46,598 nucleotides of DNA from positions 1-46,598 of the forward strand of contig CAVINS010000020.1 of NCBI GenBank assembly GCA_963643925.1, read 5' to 3'. The position numbers and the translations under genes were made by a program. The DNA comes from Phocaeicola_A sp963643925 (GTDB taxonomy: Bacteria; Bacteroidota; Bacteroidia; Bacteroidales; Bacteroidaceae). Shown piece after piece: positions 9,237 through 18,173 of the stretch. How positions within the stretch are numbered: position 1 is the first letter of the stretch; every line of letters begins with the position of its first letter. The notes under the pieces are model-generated. The model was not told the origin of the DNA. It did not search any database and worked only from the letters and a program-made list of their open reading frames with translations.

Positions 9237-11372
9237 ATGAAGCTGAATCAAACCTTTCTGACGATCGGACTGTCTATAAGCATGCTGCATGCCCCGCTCC
9301 CGTCGTCCGCCCAAGCATCGGGCTCGAGAGAAAATCCCCTGTTGAAACAGAGCACGCTGCCCTTTGGCGCGCCCGACTTCAGTAAGATACAAGAGGCGGA
9401 CTATCTGCCCGCCATAGAGGCCGCCATACGCAGCCAGCGCGACAACGTGGACAAGATAGTGAACAACCCCGAGGCGCCTACGTTCCGCAACACCATCGTG
9501 GCGTATGAGGAGAGCGGCGTGATGCTCGACAGGGTGACCGCCATCTTCTTCGCTCTGACAGAGGCCGACAAGACCCCTGGTCTCACTGAGGTGGAGGACA
9601 GGGTGATGCCCTTGCTGACGGAACTCGACAACGAGATGTCCTTCAACCAAAAGCTCTTCGAGCGCGTGAAGTACGTCTACGACCACGAGCACGACGCGCT
9701 GCAGGGCGAGGACAAACGCCTGCTGGAGGAGGTCTATAAGTCGTTCGTACGCTCCGGAGCCATGCTGACGGCGGACAAGATGGAACGCATGAAGCAGATA
9801 AACCTCCGTCTCTCGGAGCTGCAGCTGCAGTGGGGCAACCTCTTGACGGCCGCCACCAACGGTGCCGTGGTGTGGGTGAAGAACAAAGCCGAACTGGCAG
9901 GCCTGAGCGACGCCGACATCGCACAGTGCGCCAAGGATGCCGAAACCCACGGAGGCAAGGCAACATACTGCATCGTCATCGTCAACACCACACAGCAGTC
10001 CCTCCTCACGAGCCTCGACAACCGCGACCTGCGCCGCAGAGTCTACGAGGCATCCGTGCATCGGGCCGACGGCACCAACGCCGACTTCAACACCTTCCCC
10101 ATCGTCAGCGAGATGGCGAAGCTGAGGGCCGAGAAGGCAAAGCTGATGGGATACGCCAACTATTCCGCATACTCGCTGGAGAACTCCATGGCGAAGACTC
10201 CCGAGCGCGTCTATGCCTTCCTGCGCCAGCTCATCGAGGGATACGCCCCCAAAGCCGACGCCGAGACGAAGGCCATCGAGGCATACGCCCGCCGGCAGAT
10301 GGGTGCCGACTTCCAACTGCAACCCTACGACCGCTTCTACTATTCTGCCAAGATGAAGAAGGAACAGCTCAACATCAGCGACGACGAGGTGAAGCCCTAC
10401 TTCAACATAGACAGCGTGCTGGTGAACGGTGTGTTCTATGCCGCCAACCGTGTCTACGGAATCTCCTTCAAGGAACGCAAGGACATCCCCGTTTATCATC
10501 CCGACATGAAGGTCTACGAGGTAGACGACAGCGACGGCACCCCCTTGGCCCTGTTCTATAGCGACAACTACCGCCGCCCCACCAAGCGGGGAGGCGCCTG
10601 GATGAGCAGCTTTGCCGAGCAGAGCAAGGTGCGCCGTCAGCTGCCTCTTATATATAATGTATGCAACAGCGCCAAGGCTCCGGACGGACAGCCCACACTC
10701 ATCACCTGGGACGAGGTGACCACCATGTTCCACGAGTTCGGACACGCCCTGCACGGCATCCTCTCCGACTGCGGATACAACCGACTCTCCGGCACCTCCG
10801 TGGCCCGCGATTTCGTGGAGATGCCCTCGCAGTTCAACGAGTCGTTTGCCACCATCCCCGAGGTGTTCGACCACTACGCGCGCCACACCGTCACCGGCGA
10901 GCCCATGCCCAAGGAGCTGAAAGACCGTATGCTGAAGAGCATCAACTTCCACTCTGCCTATGCCCTGGGCGAGAACCTCGCAGCCACCTGTGTCGACCTG
11001 GCCTGGCATTGCCTTGCCGACGGACAAGTGCCCACAGCCGACAAAGCCGCTGACTTCGAGCGCAAGGCGCTCGAGGCCGTGGGACTGTTGAATGCACAGA
11101 TACCCCCGCGCTATTCCTCGTCCTACTTCAACCACATCTGGGGAGGCAGCTATGCGTCGGGCTATTACAGCTATCTGTGGACCGAGGTCCTGGCGGTGAA
11201 CGTGGCCGAATGCTTCGCCCGCCGTGGCGCTTTGGACCCTGCCACTGGAGCCGACTTCCGCCGCAAGGTGCTGAGCAAGGGCAACACGCAGGACCTGATG
11301 GGCATCTTCGCCGACTTCACCGGCATGGAACAGCCCGATGCCTCGGGCCTGCTGAAGGCGAGGGGACTGTAA
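9237..11372 (+). CDS. Secreted M3-family zinc peptidase (peptidyl-dipeptidase Dcp-like)
   Basis: Predicted to release dipeptides from the C-terminus of oligopeptides in the periplasm. The 711 residues match Dcp/oligopeptidase A length. A signal peptide is visible (basic KLNQ, hydrophobic core, then SSAQASGS near 25-30). The zinc motif HEFGH lies at residues 499-503, in the fuller context TMFHEFGHALHG, and the downstream third-ligand region FVEMPSQFNES follows about 25 residues later. The C-terminal YSYLWTEVLA segment is also typical. The start is supported by the promoter immediately upstream. Together with the C69 dipeptidase in this window it suggests peptide scavenging, though the two are not in one operon. 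Confidence 0.92.
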   Translation: MKLNQTFLTIGLSISMLHAPLPSSAQASGSRENPLLKQSTLPFGAPDFSKIQEADYLPAIEAAIRSQRDNVDKIVNNPEAPTFRNTIVAYEESGVMLDRVTAIFFALTEADKTPGLTEVEDRVMPLLTELDNEMSFNQKLFERVKYVYDHEHDALQGEDKRLLEEVYKSFVRSGAMLTADKMERMKQINLRLSELQLQWGNLLTAATNGAVVWVKNKAELAGLSDADIAQCAKDAETHGGKATYCIVIVNTTQQSLLTSLDNRDLRRRVYEASVHRADGTNADFNTFPIVSEMAKLRAEKAKLMGYANYSAYSLENSMAKTPERVYAFLRQLIEGYAPKADAETKAIEAYARRQMGADFQLQPYDRFYYSAKMKKEQLNISDDEVKPYFNIDSVLVNGVFYAANRVYGISFKERKDIPVYHPDMKVYEVDDSDGTPLALFYSDNYRRPTKRGGAWMSSFAEQSKVRRQLPLIYNVCNSAKAPDGQPTLITWDEVTTMFHEFGHALHGILSDCGYNRLSGTSVARDFVEMPSQFNESFATIPEVFDHYARHTVTGEPMPKELKDRMLKSINFHSAYALGENLAATCVDLAWHCLADGQVPTADKAADFERKALEAVGLLNAQIPPRYSSSYFNHIWGGSYASGYYSYLWTEVLAVNVAECFARRGALDPATGADFRRKVLSKGNTQDLMGIFADFTGMEQPDASGLLKARGL

Positions 11373-11531
11373 GTGTTCGCGGGGCACTTAGTGCTTGTGG
11401 AGCTCTAATTGCTCGCGATGGCTTTAACCGCCCACGGAAAACTAAGTCGGAGCTGAAGCCTGAGAAAACTCTAACAGGGGGCAAATGTATCTTTTTCGGA
11501 CAATGAATGCTTATGTTACGTCCGAATTGAG

Positions 11532-11539
11532 TACTTTTG
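11532..11539 (+). promoter_or_regulatory. hisS promoter -7 box
   Basis: TACTTTTG matches the consensus and lies 40 bases before the hisS ATG. The -33 region is weak. Confidence 0.5.
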
Positions 11540-11579
11540 CCCTCTGATTCGTAACACATATTTATATTTACACAGAACT

Positions 11580-12950
11580 ATGGCAGCAAAACCAAGTATA
11601 CCCAAAGGAACTCGTGACTTCTCGCCAATGGAGATGGCGAAGCGTAACTACATATTCAACACCATCCGCGAGGTGTTTCACCTCTACGGATTCCAGCAGA
11701 TAGAGACTCCCTCCATGGAGAACCTCTCCACGTTGATGGGCAAATATGGTGAGGAGGGCGACAAGCTCCTCTTCAAGATTCAGAACTCCGGCGACTATTT
11801 CGCAGGCATTACCGACGAGGAACTCCTCTCGCGCAACGCTCCCAAGCTGGCGAGCAAATTCTGCGAGAAAGGTCTGCGCTACGACCTCACCGTGCCCTTC
11901 GCCCGCTACGTGGTGATGCACCGCGACGAGCTCACCTTCCCCTTCAAGCGCTACCAGATACAACCCGTGTGGCGTGCCGACCGCCCGCAGAAGGGACGCT
12001 ACCGTGAGTTTTACCAATGCGACGCCGACGTGGTGGGCAGCGACTCGTTGCTCAACGAGGTGGAGCTGCTGCAGATGATCGACGCCGTCTTCACCCGCTT
12101 CGGGGTGCGCGTCAGCATCAAACTCAACAACCGCAAGATATTGGCAGGCATCGCCGAGATTATCGACGAAGCCGACAAGATAGTTGACATCACAGTGGCT
12201 ATCGACAAGCTCGACAAGATAGGCCTCGACAATGTGAACGCCGAGCTCCTCTCGAAAGGCATTCCACAGGAGGCCATCGACAAACTGCAGCCCATCATAC
12301 AGCTGAGCGGCAGCAACGAGGAGAAGCTCGCCACACTGAAACAGACCCTGGCAGCCTCCGAGACCGGACTGAAGGGTGTGGAGGAGAGTGAGTTCATCCT
12401 GCGCACCGTCTCTGCCCTTCATCTGATGAGCGAGCTGGAGCTCGACCTCACGCTGGCGCGCGGCTTGAACTATTACACCGGAGCCATCGTGGAAGTGAAG
12501 GCCCTCGACGTGCAGATAGGCAGCATCAGCGGCGGCGGTCGCTACGATAACCTCACCGGCGTGTTTGGCATGTCGGGCGTGTCCGGCGTGGGCATCTCCT
12601 TCGGTGCCGACCGCATCTTCGACGTGCTCAATCAGCTCGACCTCTATCCCAAGGAGGCTGTGAACGGCACCCAACTGCTGTTCGTCAACTTCGGACAGCG
12701 CGAGGCCGACTACTGTCTGCCCCTGTTGGCGGCCGTCCGTGCGGCGGGCATCCGTGCCGAAATCTACCCCGACTCGTCGAAAATGAAGAAACAGATGAGT
12801 TACGCCAACGCACACAACATACCTTTTGTGGCCATTGTGGGCGAAGATGAACTCAATGCAGGGGCGGTGATGCTGAAAAATATGGTCTCCGGCGAGCAAC
12901 AACAAGTGAAATCGGAGGACTTAGTGGAAAACTTGCTGCATAATCTTTGA
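11580..12950 (+). CDS. hisS: Histidyl-tRNA synthetase
   Basis: Charges tRNA-His. The 456-residue class II synthetase carries motif 1 near the start (GTRDFSP then FGFQQIETPSME-like YGFQQIETPSME), motif 2 (RPQKGRYREFYQCDAD), the histidine-specific LARGLNYYTGAIVE loop near residue 295, and motif 3 region GGGRYDNL near 320, followed by the anticodon-binding domain (about 360-456). The start at 11580 has only a short leader. The gene is flanked by its own -7 box and a GNRA-loop terminator, so it appears monocistronic. Confidence 0.96.
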   Translation: MAAKPSIPKGTRDFSPMEMAKRNYIFNTIREVFHLYGFQQIETPSMENLSTLMGKYGEEGDKLLFKIQNSGDYFAGITDEELLSRNAPKLASKFCEKGLRYDLTVPFARYVVMHRDELTFPFKRYQIQPVWRADRPQKGRYREFYQCDADVVGSDSLLNEVELLQMIDAVFTRFGVRVSIKLNNRKILAGIAEIIDEADKIVDITVAIDKLDKIGLDNVNAELLSKGIPQEAIDKLQPIIQLSGSNEEKLATLKQTLAASETGLKGVEESEFILRTVSALHLMSELELDLTLARGLNYYTGAIVEVKALDVQIGSISGGGRYDNLTGVFGMSGVSGVGISFGADRIFDVLNQLDLYPKEAVNGTQLLFVNFGQREADYCLPLLAAVRAAGIRAEIYPDSSKMKKQMSYANAHNIPFVAIVGEDELNAGAVMLKNMVSGEQQQVKSEDLVENLLHNL

Positions 12951-13040
12951 GAAAAATGAGTGTGCGGGCGATGACAAATATGGTCACAAATGGTGGAAAA
13001 ACACCGTTATGACGGTCGAAAAAACCACAAAATAACGTGT

Positions 13041-13064
13041 AAAAATAGGGCGAAAGCCTATTTT
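13041..13064 (+). terminator. hisS terminator
   Basis: AAAATAGG(G)C, a GAAA tetraloop and GCCTATTTT form a 9-bp stem with one bulged G, ending in a T run. It sits about 90 bases after the hisS stop. Confidence 0.6.
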
Positions 13065-13121
13065 GGTTAGATTTGAAACGCATTTGAACGGAAAATATAC
13101 TCGTATTTCAAAAATAACCTC

Positions 13122-13129
13122 TATCTTTG
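13122..13129 (+). promoter_or_regulatory. Promoter -7 box of candidate small RNA
   Basis: TATCTTTG matches TAnnTTTG; transcription would begin near 13136. No open reading frame of note follows before the hairpin at 13265. Confidence 0.45.
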
Positions 13130-13135
13130 CATTGT

Positions 13136-13303
13136 AATAAAAAAAGTAAAGGATAAAACCTTTACACTCGTTGACTCTAAAATGATATATTTCTGTTGTT
13201 GAAAAAATCTCCTGTTTAGGAGGAAACATACACATAAGTGCATGGTGAATTATAAATGGGATGGGCTGGCTCGGCGTTGTGAAACGTCGAGCCAGCGAAT
13301 TTT
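13136..13303 (+). ncRNA. Candidate small structured RNA of about 170 nt
   Basis: Bounded by a -7 box upstream and a very stable hairpin downstream. Inside are two clean stem-loops: GTAAAGG/CCTTTAC at 13146-13165 and CTCCT/AGGAG at 13209-13222. The closing hairpin at 13265-13296 pairs GCTGGCTCGGCGT with ACGTCGAGCCAGC over 13 bp (one G-U) and is followed by GAATTTTATA. There is no coding frame of note. Identity is unknown; a 6S-like or trans-acting RNA is possible, and the call rests only on signals and structure. Confidence 0.4.
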
Positions 13304-13451
13304 ATATAGGTGCCTTTCCGCTCCGCCGCCGACTCTCCGACACAAGTAGGGTGTGTGGAGGAACTGTCATATTCTGAGTTCTTGTCAACATTTCCTGGGT
13401 CACGACCCCTTTCTTTGCCCCCGATGACATCCTTCCATAGTGAGGGAAAAC

Positions 13452-13574
13452 ACGATGCTTCGTTTGGGGCAATACAATCTAATTGTTTTGCCTTATACAA
13501 TCGATTGTGTGGGGCTATACAATCGATTGTGTGGGGCTATACAATCGATTGTGTGGGCTCTTGCGAACGATTGT
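13452..13574 (+). repeat. Array of six 22-bp-phased palindromes upstream of the HTCS gene
   Basis: Units start at 13452 (ACGATGCTTCGT), 13474 (ACAATCTAATTGT), 13497, 13519 and 13541 (each ACAATCGATTGT) and 13563 (degenerate GCGAACGATTGT). Steps are 22, 23, 22, 22 and 22 bp; the 23 comes from the 13-base unit. The 10-base spacers are themselves related (for example GTGGGGCTAT twice and TTGGGGCAAT). The array ends about 80 bp before the HTCS -7 box. A related array, in the same orientation relative to its gene, lies at 35609-35687. A protein-binding operator array is the simplest reading, but this is inference. Confidence 0.85.
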
Positions 13575-13655
13575 CTTTTCATCGTCTTCCGCACCGCTTC
13601 GGAAAGACTTCCAAAAATTTTCTCTGCAGTGCTTTCCCGTTCGCTCCCTATTTAC

Positions 13656-13663
13656 TACTTTTG
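13656..13663 (+). promoter_or_regulatory. HTCS promoter -7 box
   Basis: TACTTTTG; TTTC at 13633-13636 stands 19 bases upstream as a near-match -33 box. Initiation near 13670 favours the ATG at 13690 as start of the HTCS protein. Confidence 0.55.
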
Positions 13664-13689
13664 TCTCTGATATGCGCTATTATTATAAT

Positions 13690-16600
13690 ATGTATAAATC
13701 TCTGTTGTGCGCCGTGGTCTTGTGGCTATGCGCTTGGACTCATGTTTCGGCCCAATATTCCGTGACCTCTTATTCCGTGAGCGATGGTCTGTCGCAAAAC
13801 AGCGTCGACCAAGTGTTCCAGGACAGCAAGGGACGGCTCTGGTTCGCCACATGGGACGGACTCAACCTGTTCGACGGTTACACGTTTCACAACTACAAAG
13901 GTTGCCGCGGAAAGGGCATCATGCTCGCCAACAACCGCGTGACGAAGGTGGCCGAAGACAAGTATGGTCGCCTGTGGACGGTGTGCAACAACGGCGAGGC
14001 ACAGCGGTTCGACCCCCGAACGGGAGTCTTTGAACTGGTGGAGGAGTCGCGCAACGTACCTATATATAGTATAAAGGTGATGCCCAGCGGCAGCGTCTGG
14101 CTGTTGCCGGACCGCAAGAAAGGTGCCATCCGCATGGTCGTGGACTCGCTGACGCAGACCTTCCACGCCGACCTCAACCTCGCCGGCAGCCAAGCCGACA
14201 GCTACGGACGCATCGAACAGGTGCACGAGGACGCCGATGGCAATCAGTGGCTCCCCACGCTGGACAATGGTCTGTTCTATGTGAAAGCAGGCACGGCGCA
14301 GGTGAGCGACAACTACAGCTTCGCCCGCTGCGGCGTGTGCCGATCTATCCTCGCACTGTGCGAGACGGCGGACGGCATCTACTTCGGTGCCGACAGCGGC
14401 CGTCTGTGGCGCTACGACAAGCTGAAGAAACAAATGGCCCTAATTAAACTCGATGCCCATTCGGCGGTGACCTGCATCGTGGAGCTGCCCGATGGGCGCC
14501 TGATGCTTGCCACCCAGGAGGACGGACTCTTCGTCTCCACCGCCGAACGCGGGCAATTCAAACACTACACCACCCGCACGGCACCATGGTTGATCGGGAA
14601 CCGCTTACAGTGGATGGAGAAGGAACAGACAGGCGCCGTCTGGATACAGTCCGTGGGGACGGAGGACCTGCTCCGCTACGACCCATCGACGGACAAGGCC
14701 ACACGCTTCGCGTCCCATGGCGCGCAGAACGCTCAGGGTAGGGTGGACCGCCTGACGGTGATTGACACCGGGCAAGAGACGGTGTGGATCTATCCCTTCG
14801 ATGGCGTGTCCCACTACAACAAGAAGACAAACCGGATGGAGGAACTCAACATCAAGCACCCGCAGCTGTGGAACACGCAGAACGTACATTTCTCCATCTT
14901 CCTCGACCGACAGGGAGCCCTGTGGGTATCCTCCATGCGTTGGCTCGGCAAGATAGTGATGCCACGCAGCGATTTCCACATACTCGAGTTGCCTACTAAC
15001 GGCAGGAATACCGAGGCGGACCGCGCCTTGCGCACCATCATGTATGTCGACGATCACCTGTGGGTGGGCACCCGCGGTGGCTCGGTGCAGGTGTATGACT
15101 GTCAGTATCAGCTGCAGAAAACCTACCCCGTAGGCTTCGCCTATTGCATGATGAAGGACCGACAGGGTCGCCTTTGGATAGGCACCAAGGGCGGCGGCGT
15201 GATGGTGGGCAAGCGCACCGGTGGACCTGTGGACTATCAGTTCACTCAATATAAATACGGTAGCGACGACATCTACAGCCTCAGTTGCGACAACGTCTAC
15301 GACCTCCACCAGGACGACGAGGGACACGTGTGGGTGGCGACACTCGGCGGCGGACTCAACCTGGCGGACGAGCACGAGGGGCGCATCCGTTTCATCAACT
15401 ACCGCAACGAATGGCTGGAGTATCCCATAAAGAGCTGTGCCAGTGTGCGTACGCTCGCCTCGGACAAGGACGGCAACATGTGGGTGGGTACGGCCGAGGG
15501 CCTCATCACCTTCCCCTGCGACTTCCCCTCCCTGTCCGATGTGCATCCTATCCTCCTGCAGAACGACCCTGCGGACAGCCTCGGTCTGCCCAACAACAAT
15601 ATCTACTCCATCCACTTCACCCGCAGCGGTGAAGGGTACCTCGGCACCTATGGCGGCGGACTTGTGCACATCATCCCCACGGATGACGGCAAGTACCGAT
15701 TCCACAGCTACACGTTGCGCGACGGCATGGAGTCCGACATCGTCTATGCCATACAGGAGGATAGCCATGGCGACCTGTGGATGGCGGGCGAGACGGGACT
15801 CACACATTATTATATAAAGGAGAACCGCTTCGACCGCTTCGGCTCCTACGCCATCGGTTTCCCGGTGATGTTCAGCGAGGGCGCCTTCGTCAGGCTTCCC
15901 TCCGGACGGTTGGCGATGCCCGCCTACACCGGACTCTTCACATTCGACCCCGAAAAGGTGAAGAAGCGCGACTATGTGCCGCCGATGGTCATCGCCGGCT
16001 TACATCTCGACGAGGACCCTGCGCGTAACTCCGGCGATGCCTTGCCCACGGAGCCCGACTACATAGACCACCTGAAGCTAAAGTCCGACCAACGCACCTT
16101 CACCATCCGCTATGCCGCCGTGGAGACCTGCAACCCCCAGGACGTTGTCTATGCCTACATGCTCGAAGGCTTCGACGACGATTGGCACTACGTGGGCCAT
16201 CAGCGCAACGCCTCGTACATCAACCTGCCCAAGGGGAAATACCGCTTCAAGGTACGCTCCACCAACGGCGAGGGTGTGTGGGTGGACAATGTGCGCACCA
16301 TCGACCTGGAACTGTTGCCCACCTTCTGGGAGACATCGTGGGCCATCGCCCTCTACGCCCTCTTCGCCCTGGTGCTGTTTGGCATTGCTGTTCTTATCTA
16401 TGCGAAATTCTATAACCTGCGCAGCAAGGTGCATTTTGCGAAAGAACTGTCCGAAGCCAAGCTGAAGGTTTTCACCGACGCCTCCCACGAGCTGCGCACC
16501 CCGCTGACCCTCATCACCGCTCCCGTGGAGAACCTCTTGCAACAGAACGACTTGCCCGTGACGGTGAGGAGCCAGCTGGAACTTGTCCACCGCAACATCG

Positions 16601-18039
16601 ACCGCATGCTGCAGCTGGTGAACCAAATACTGGACTTCCGCAAGCTGCAACACAACATGATGCAGATGCGCGTGGAACGCATCGAGATGGTCTCCTTCGT
16701 GGAGAAGATAAAGCACGACTACGATGCCGTGGCCGACGAACACCACATCTACTACATCTTCTCCCACTCCGCCGACACCCTCTACCTGTGGGCCGACACC
16801 GACAAACTGGAGAAGATGCTGCTGAACCTGCTCTCCAACGCCTTCAAGTATACCCCCGACGGCAAGATGATAGAAATCTCCCTAAGGGACGACGCCGACT
16901 ACATCTACCTGAGCGTACGCGACGAAGGGGTGGGAGTGCCCGAGGAACGCATGGGTCGCCTGTTCCAATACTTCGTCAACTGGGGCGACAAGACCGTCAC
17001 GGGACAACCCTCCACGGGCATCGGCCTCTCAGTGGTGAAGCAACTGGCGGAGCTGCACAAGGCGGAGATTTCCGTCACAAGTGAGGTGGGGAGCGGCAGC
17101 TGCTTCGAGCTGAAGTTCCACCAAGGCAAGGCACACTACGGCGACAGCGTGGAGTGGATCATGAGCGACGAGACCGAGCAGGAACCCGCACCGACCGCCG
17201 AGGACGGTGCGGTGGGCAAGACCGAGCAGGAACGTCCATCCATCCTTATTATAGAGGACAACGAGGAGATGCGCACCTTCCTCTGCGGCATCTTCAACAG
17301 TCAATACAGCGTCTACGAGGCCGAGGACGGCGAGGTGGGCGTGCGCAAGGCGAAGGAAATCTATCCCTCGCTGATAATCTGCGACATGATGATGCCCCGC
17401 AAAGACGGTCTCGCCGTAGTCTCCGAGCTGCGGAGTGACATCAACACAAGCCACATCCCCATCATCATCCTGACGGCGAAGACCACCTTCGACAGCCGCC
17501 TGCAGTCGATGAACGAGGGAGCGGACGATTACATCACCAAGCCCTTCAGCTCGGTGTATCTGAAGGCACGCGTGTGCAACCTGTTGGCTCAGCGCGAGCG
17601 GGCGAAGGCCTTCTACTGCCAACAAATCATGGCTGTGGAGCCCGAGCCTGAACCCCAGAAACCGGAGGAGAAATACGTGTCGGAGAACGACCGCAAGTTT
17701 GTGGACAACCTGATGGCGACCATGGAGCGACATATGGACGACTGCGACTTCAACGTGGACAACCTGGCGGCGGAGATGCTGATGAGCCGCTCCACCTTCT
17801 TCCGCAAGCTCAACAGCCTGATAGGCATGTCGCCCGTGGAGTTTATCCTGCAGACCCGCATGAAGCGCGCCGCACAGCTGATAGCCGAGAACCGCTACAG
17901 CATCTCCGAGATAAGTCTGAAGGTAGGCATCGGCAACGCACAGTACTTCAGCCGCTGCTTCAAGAAAGTCTACCAGATGACGCCCACGGAATACCGCGAG
18001 AAGTCCACCGCATCGTCCACGGCACATGGCAAACCATGA
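13690..18039 (+). CDS. Hybrid two-component system sensor/regulator (HTCS)
   Basis: One chain of 1449 residues combines glycan sensing and transcription control. Order: signal peptide (MYKSLLCAVVLWLCAW...VSAQ), a periplasmic two-blade beta-propeller built of Reg_prop repeats (about 25-780; many DxxGxxWxGT units), a Y_Y_Y domain (about 800-865), one membrane helix (about 880-905), a HisKA domain with phospho-acceptor His933 in DASHELRTPLT, an HATPase domain (NLLSNAFKYTP near 1047), a receiver with Asp1232 in ICDMMMP, and an AraC-type DNA-binding domain (about 1353-1437). I choose 13690 from the -7 box and the signal peptide; 13672 is also possible. The longer frame from 13483 only reads through the repeat array. 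Its position at the head of the pectin genes suggests it senses a pectin or arabinan oligosaccharide. Confidence 0.93.
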   Translation: MYKSLLCAVVLWLCAWTHVSAQYSVTSYSVSDGLSQNSVDQVFQDSKGRLWFATWDGLNLFDGYTFHNYKGCRGKGIMLANNRVTKVAEDKYGRLWTVCNNGEAQRFDPRTGVFELVEESRNVPIYSIKVMPSGSVWLLPDRKKGAIRMVVDSLTQTFHADLNLAGSQADSYGRIEQVHEDADGNQWLPTLDNGLFYVKAGTAQVSDNYSFARCGVCRSILALCETADGIYFGADSGRLWRYDKLKKQMALIKLDAHSAVTCIVELPDGRLMLATQEDGLFVSTAERGQFKHYTTRTAPWLIGNRLQWMEKEQTGAVWIQSVGTEDLLRYDPSTDKATRFASHGAQNAQGRVDRLTVIDTGQETVWIYPFDGVSHYNKKTNRMEELNIKHPQLWNTQNVHFSIFLDRQGALWVSSMRWLGKIVMPRSDFHILELPTNGRNTEADRALRTIMYVDDHLWVGTRGGSVQVYDCQYQLQKTYPVGFAYCMMKDRQGRLWIGTKGGGVMVGKRTGGPVDYQFTQYKYGSDDIYSLSCDNVYDLHQDDEGHVWVATLGGGLNLADEHEGRIRFINYRNEWLEYPIKSCASVRTLASDKDGNMWVGTAEGLITFPCDFPSLSDVHPILLQNDPADSLGLPNNNIYSIHFTRSGEGYLGTYGGGLVHIIPTDDGKYRFHSYTLRDGMESDIVYAIQEDSHGDLWMAGETGLTHYYIKENRFDRFGSYAIGFPVMFSEGAFVRLPSGRLAMPAYTGLFTFDPEKVKKRDYVPPMVIAGLHLDEDPARNSGDALPTEPDYIDHLKLKSDQRTFTIRYAAVETCNPQDVVYAYMLEGFDDDWHYVGHQRNASYINLPKGKYRFKVRSTNGEGVWVDNVRTIDLELLPTFWETSWAIALYALFALVLFGIAVLIYAKFYNLRSKVHFAKELSEAKLKVFTDASHELRTPLTLITAPVENLLQQNDLPVTVRSQLELVHRNIDRMLQLVNQILDFRKLQHNMMQMRVERIEMVSFVEKIKHDYDAVADEHHIYYIFSHSADTLYLWADTDKLEKMLLNLLSNAFKYTPDGKMIEISLRDDADYIYLSVRDEGVGVPEERMGRLFQYFVNWGDKTVTGQPSTGIGLSVVKQLAELHKAEISVTSEVGSGSCFELKFHQGKAHYGDSVEWIMSDETEQEPAPTAEDGAVGKTEQERPSILIIEDNEEMRTFLCGIFNSQYSVYEAEDGEVGVRKAKEIYPSLIICDMMMPRKDGLAVVSELRSDINTSHIPIIILTAKTTFDSRLQSMNEGADDYITKPFSSVYLKARVCNLLAQRERAKAFYCQQIMAVEPEPEPQKPEEKYVSENDRKFVDNLMATMERHMDDCDFNVDNLAAEMLMSRSTFFRKLNSLIGMSPVEFILQTRMKRAAQLIAENRYSISEISLKVGIGNAQYFSRCFKKVYQMTPTEYREKSTASSTAHGKP

Positions 18040-18116
18040 GGCGATGCAGTGGAGAAATTAGGTCTCCGTCAGGGGGGATGAACGTATGAAATATAGAACT
18101 CTAAATTGCTAATAGT

Positions 18117-18146
18117 CTGTTGAGTAGGAGAACTTCCACTCAGCGG
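18117..18146 (+). other. Hairpin in HTCS-lyase spacer
   Basis: CTGTTGAGT pairs with ACTCAGCGG (9 bp, two G-U) around a loop that can fold further. It has no T run, so a leader structure or a weak terminator are equally possible. No TAnnTTTG box is seen before the downstream gene. Confidence 0.35.
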
Positions 18147-18173
18147 ACGAAACAAACAAAACATAACGAATAG

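Noticed and set aside
9228..11387. 719-codon open frame antisense to the M3 peptidase gene
   Set aside because: Long antisense frames arise from the high-GC third positions; the translation is rich in His, Val, Leu and Gly with no domain, and the plus strand encodes a clear enzyme. The same applies to antisense frames at 1303-3024, 3219-5138, 11568-12905 and 19191-21263.
13452..13574. CRISPR array
   Set aside because: The period is only 22 bp, the 10-base spacers are related to each other rather than unique, and no cas gene is present.
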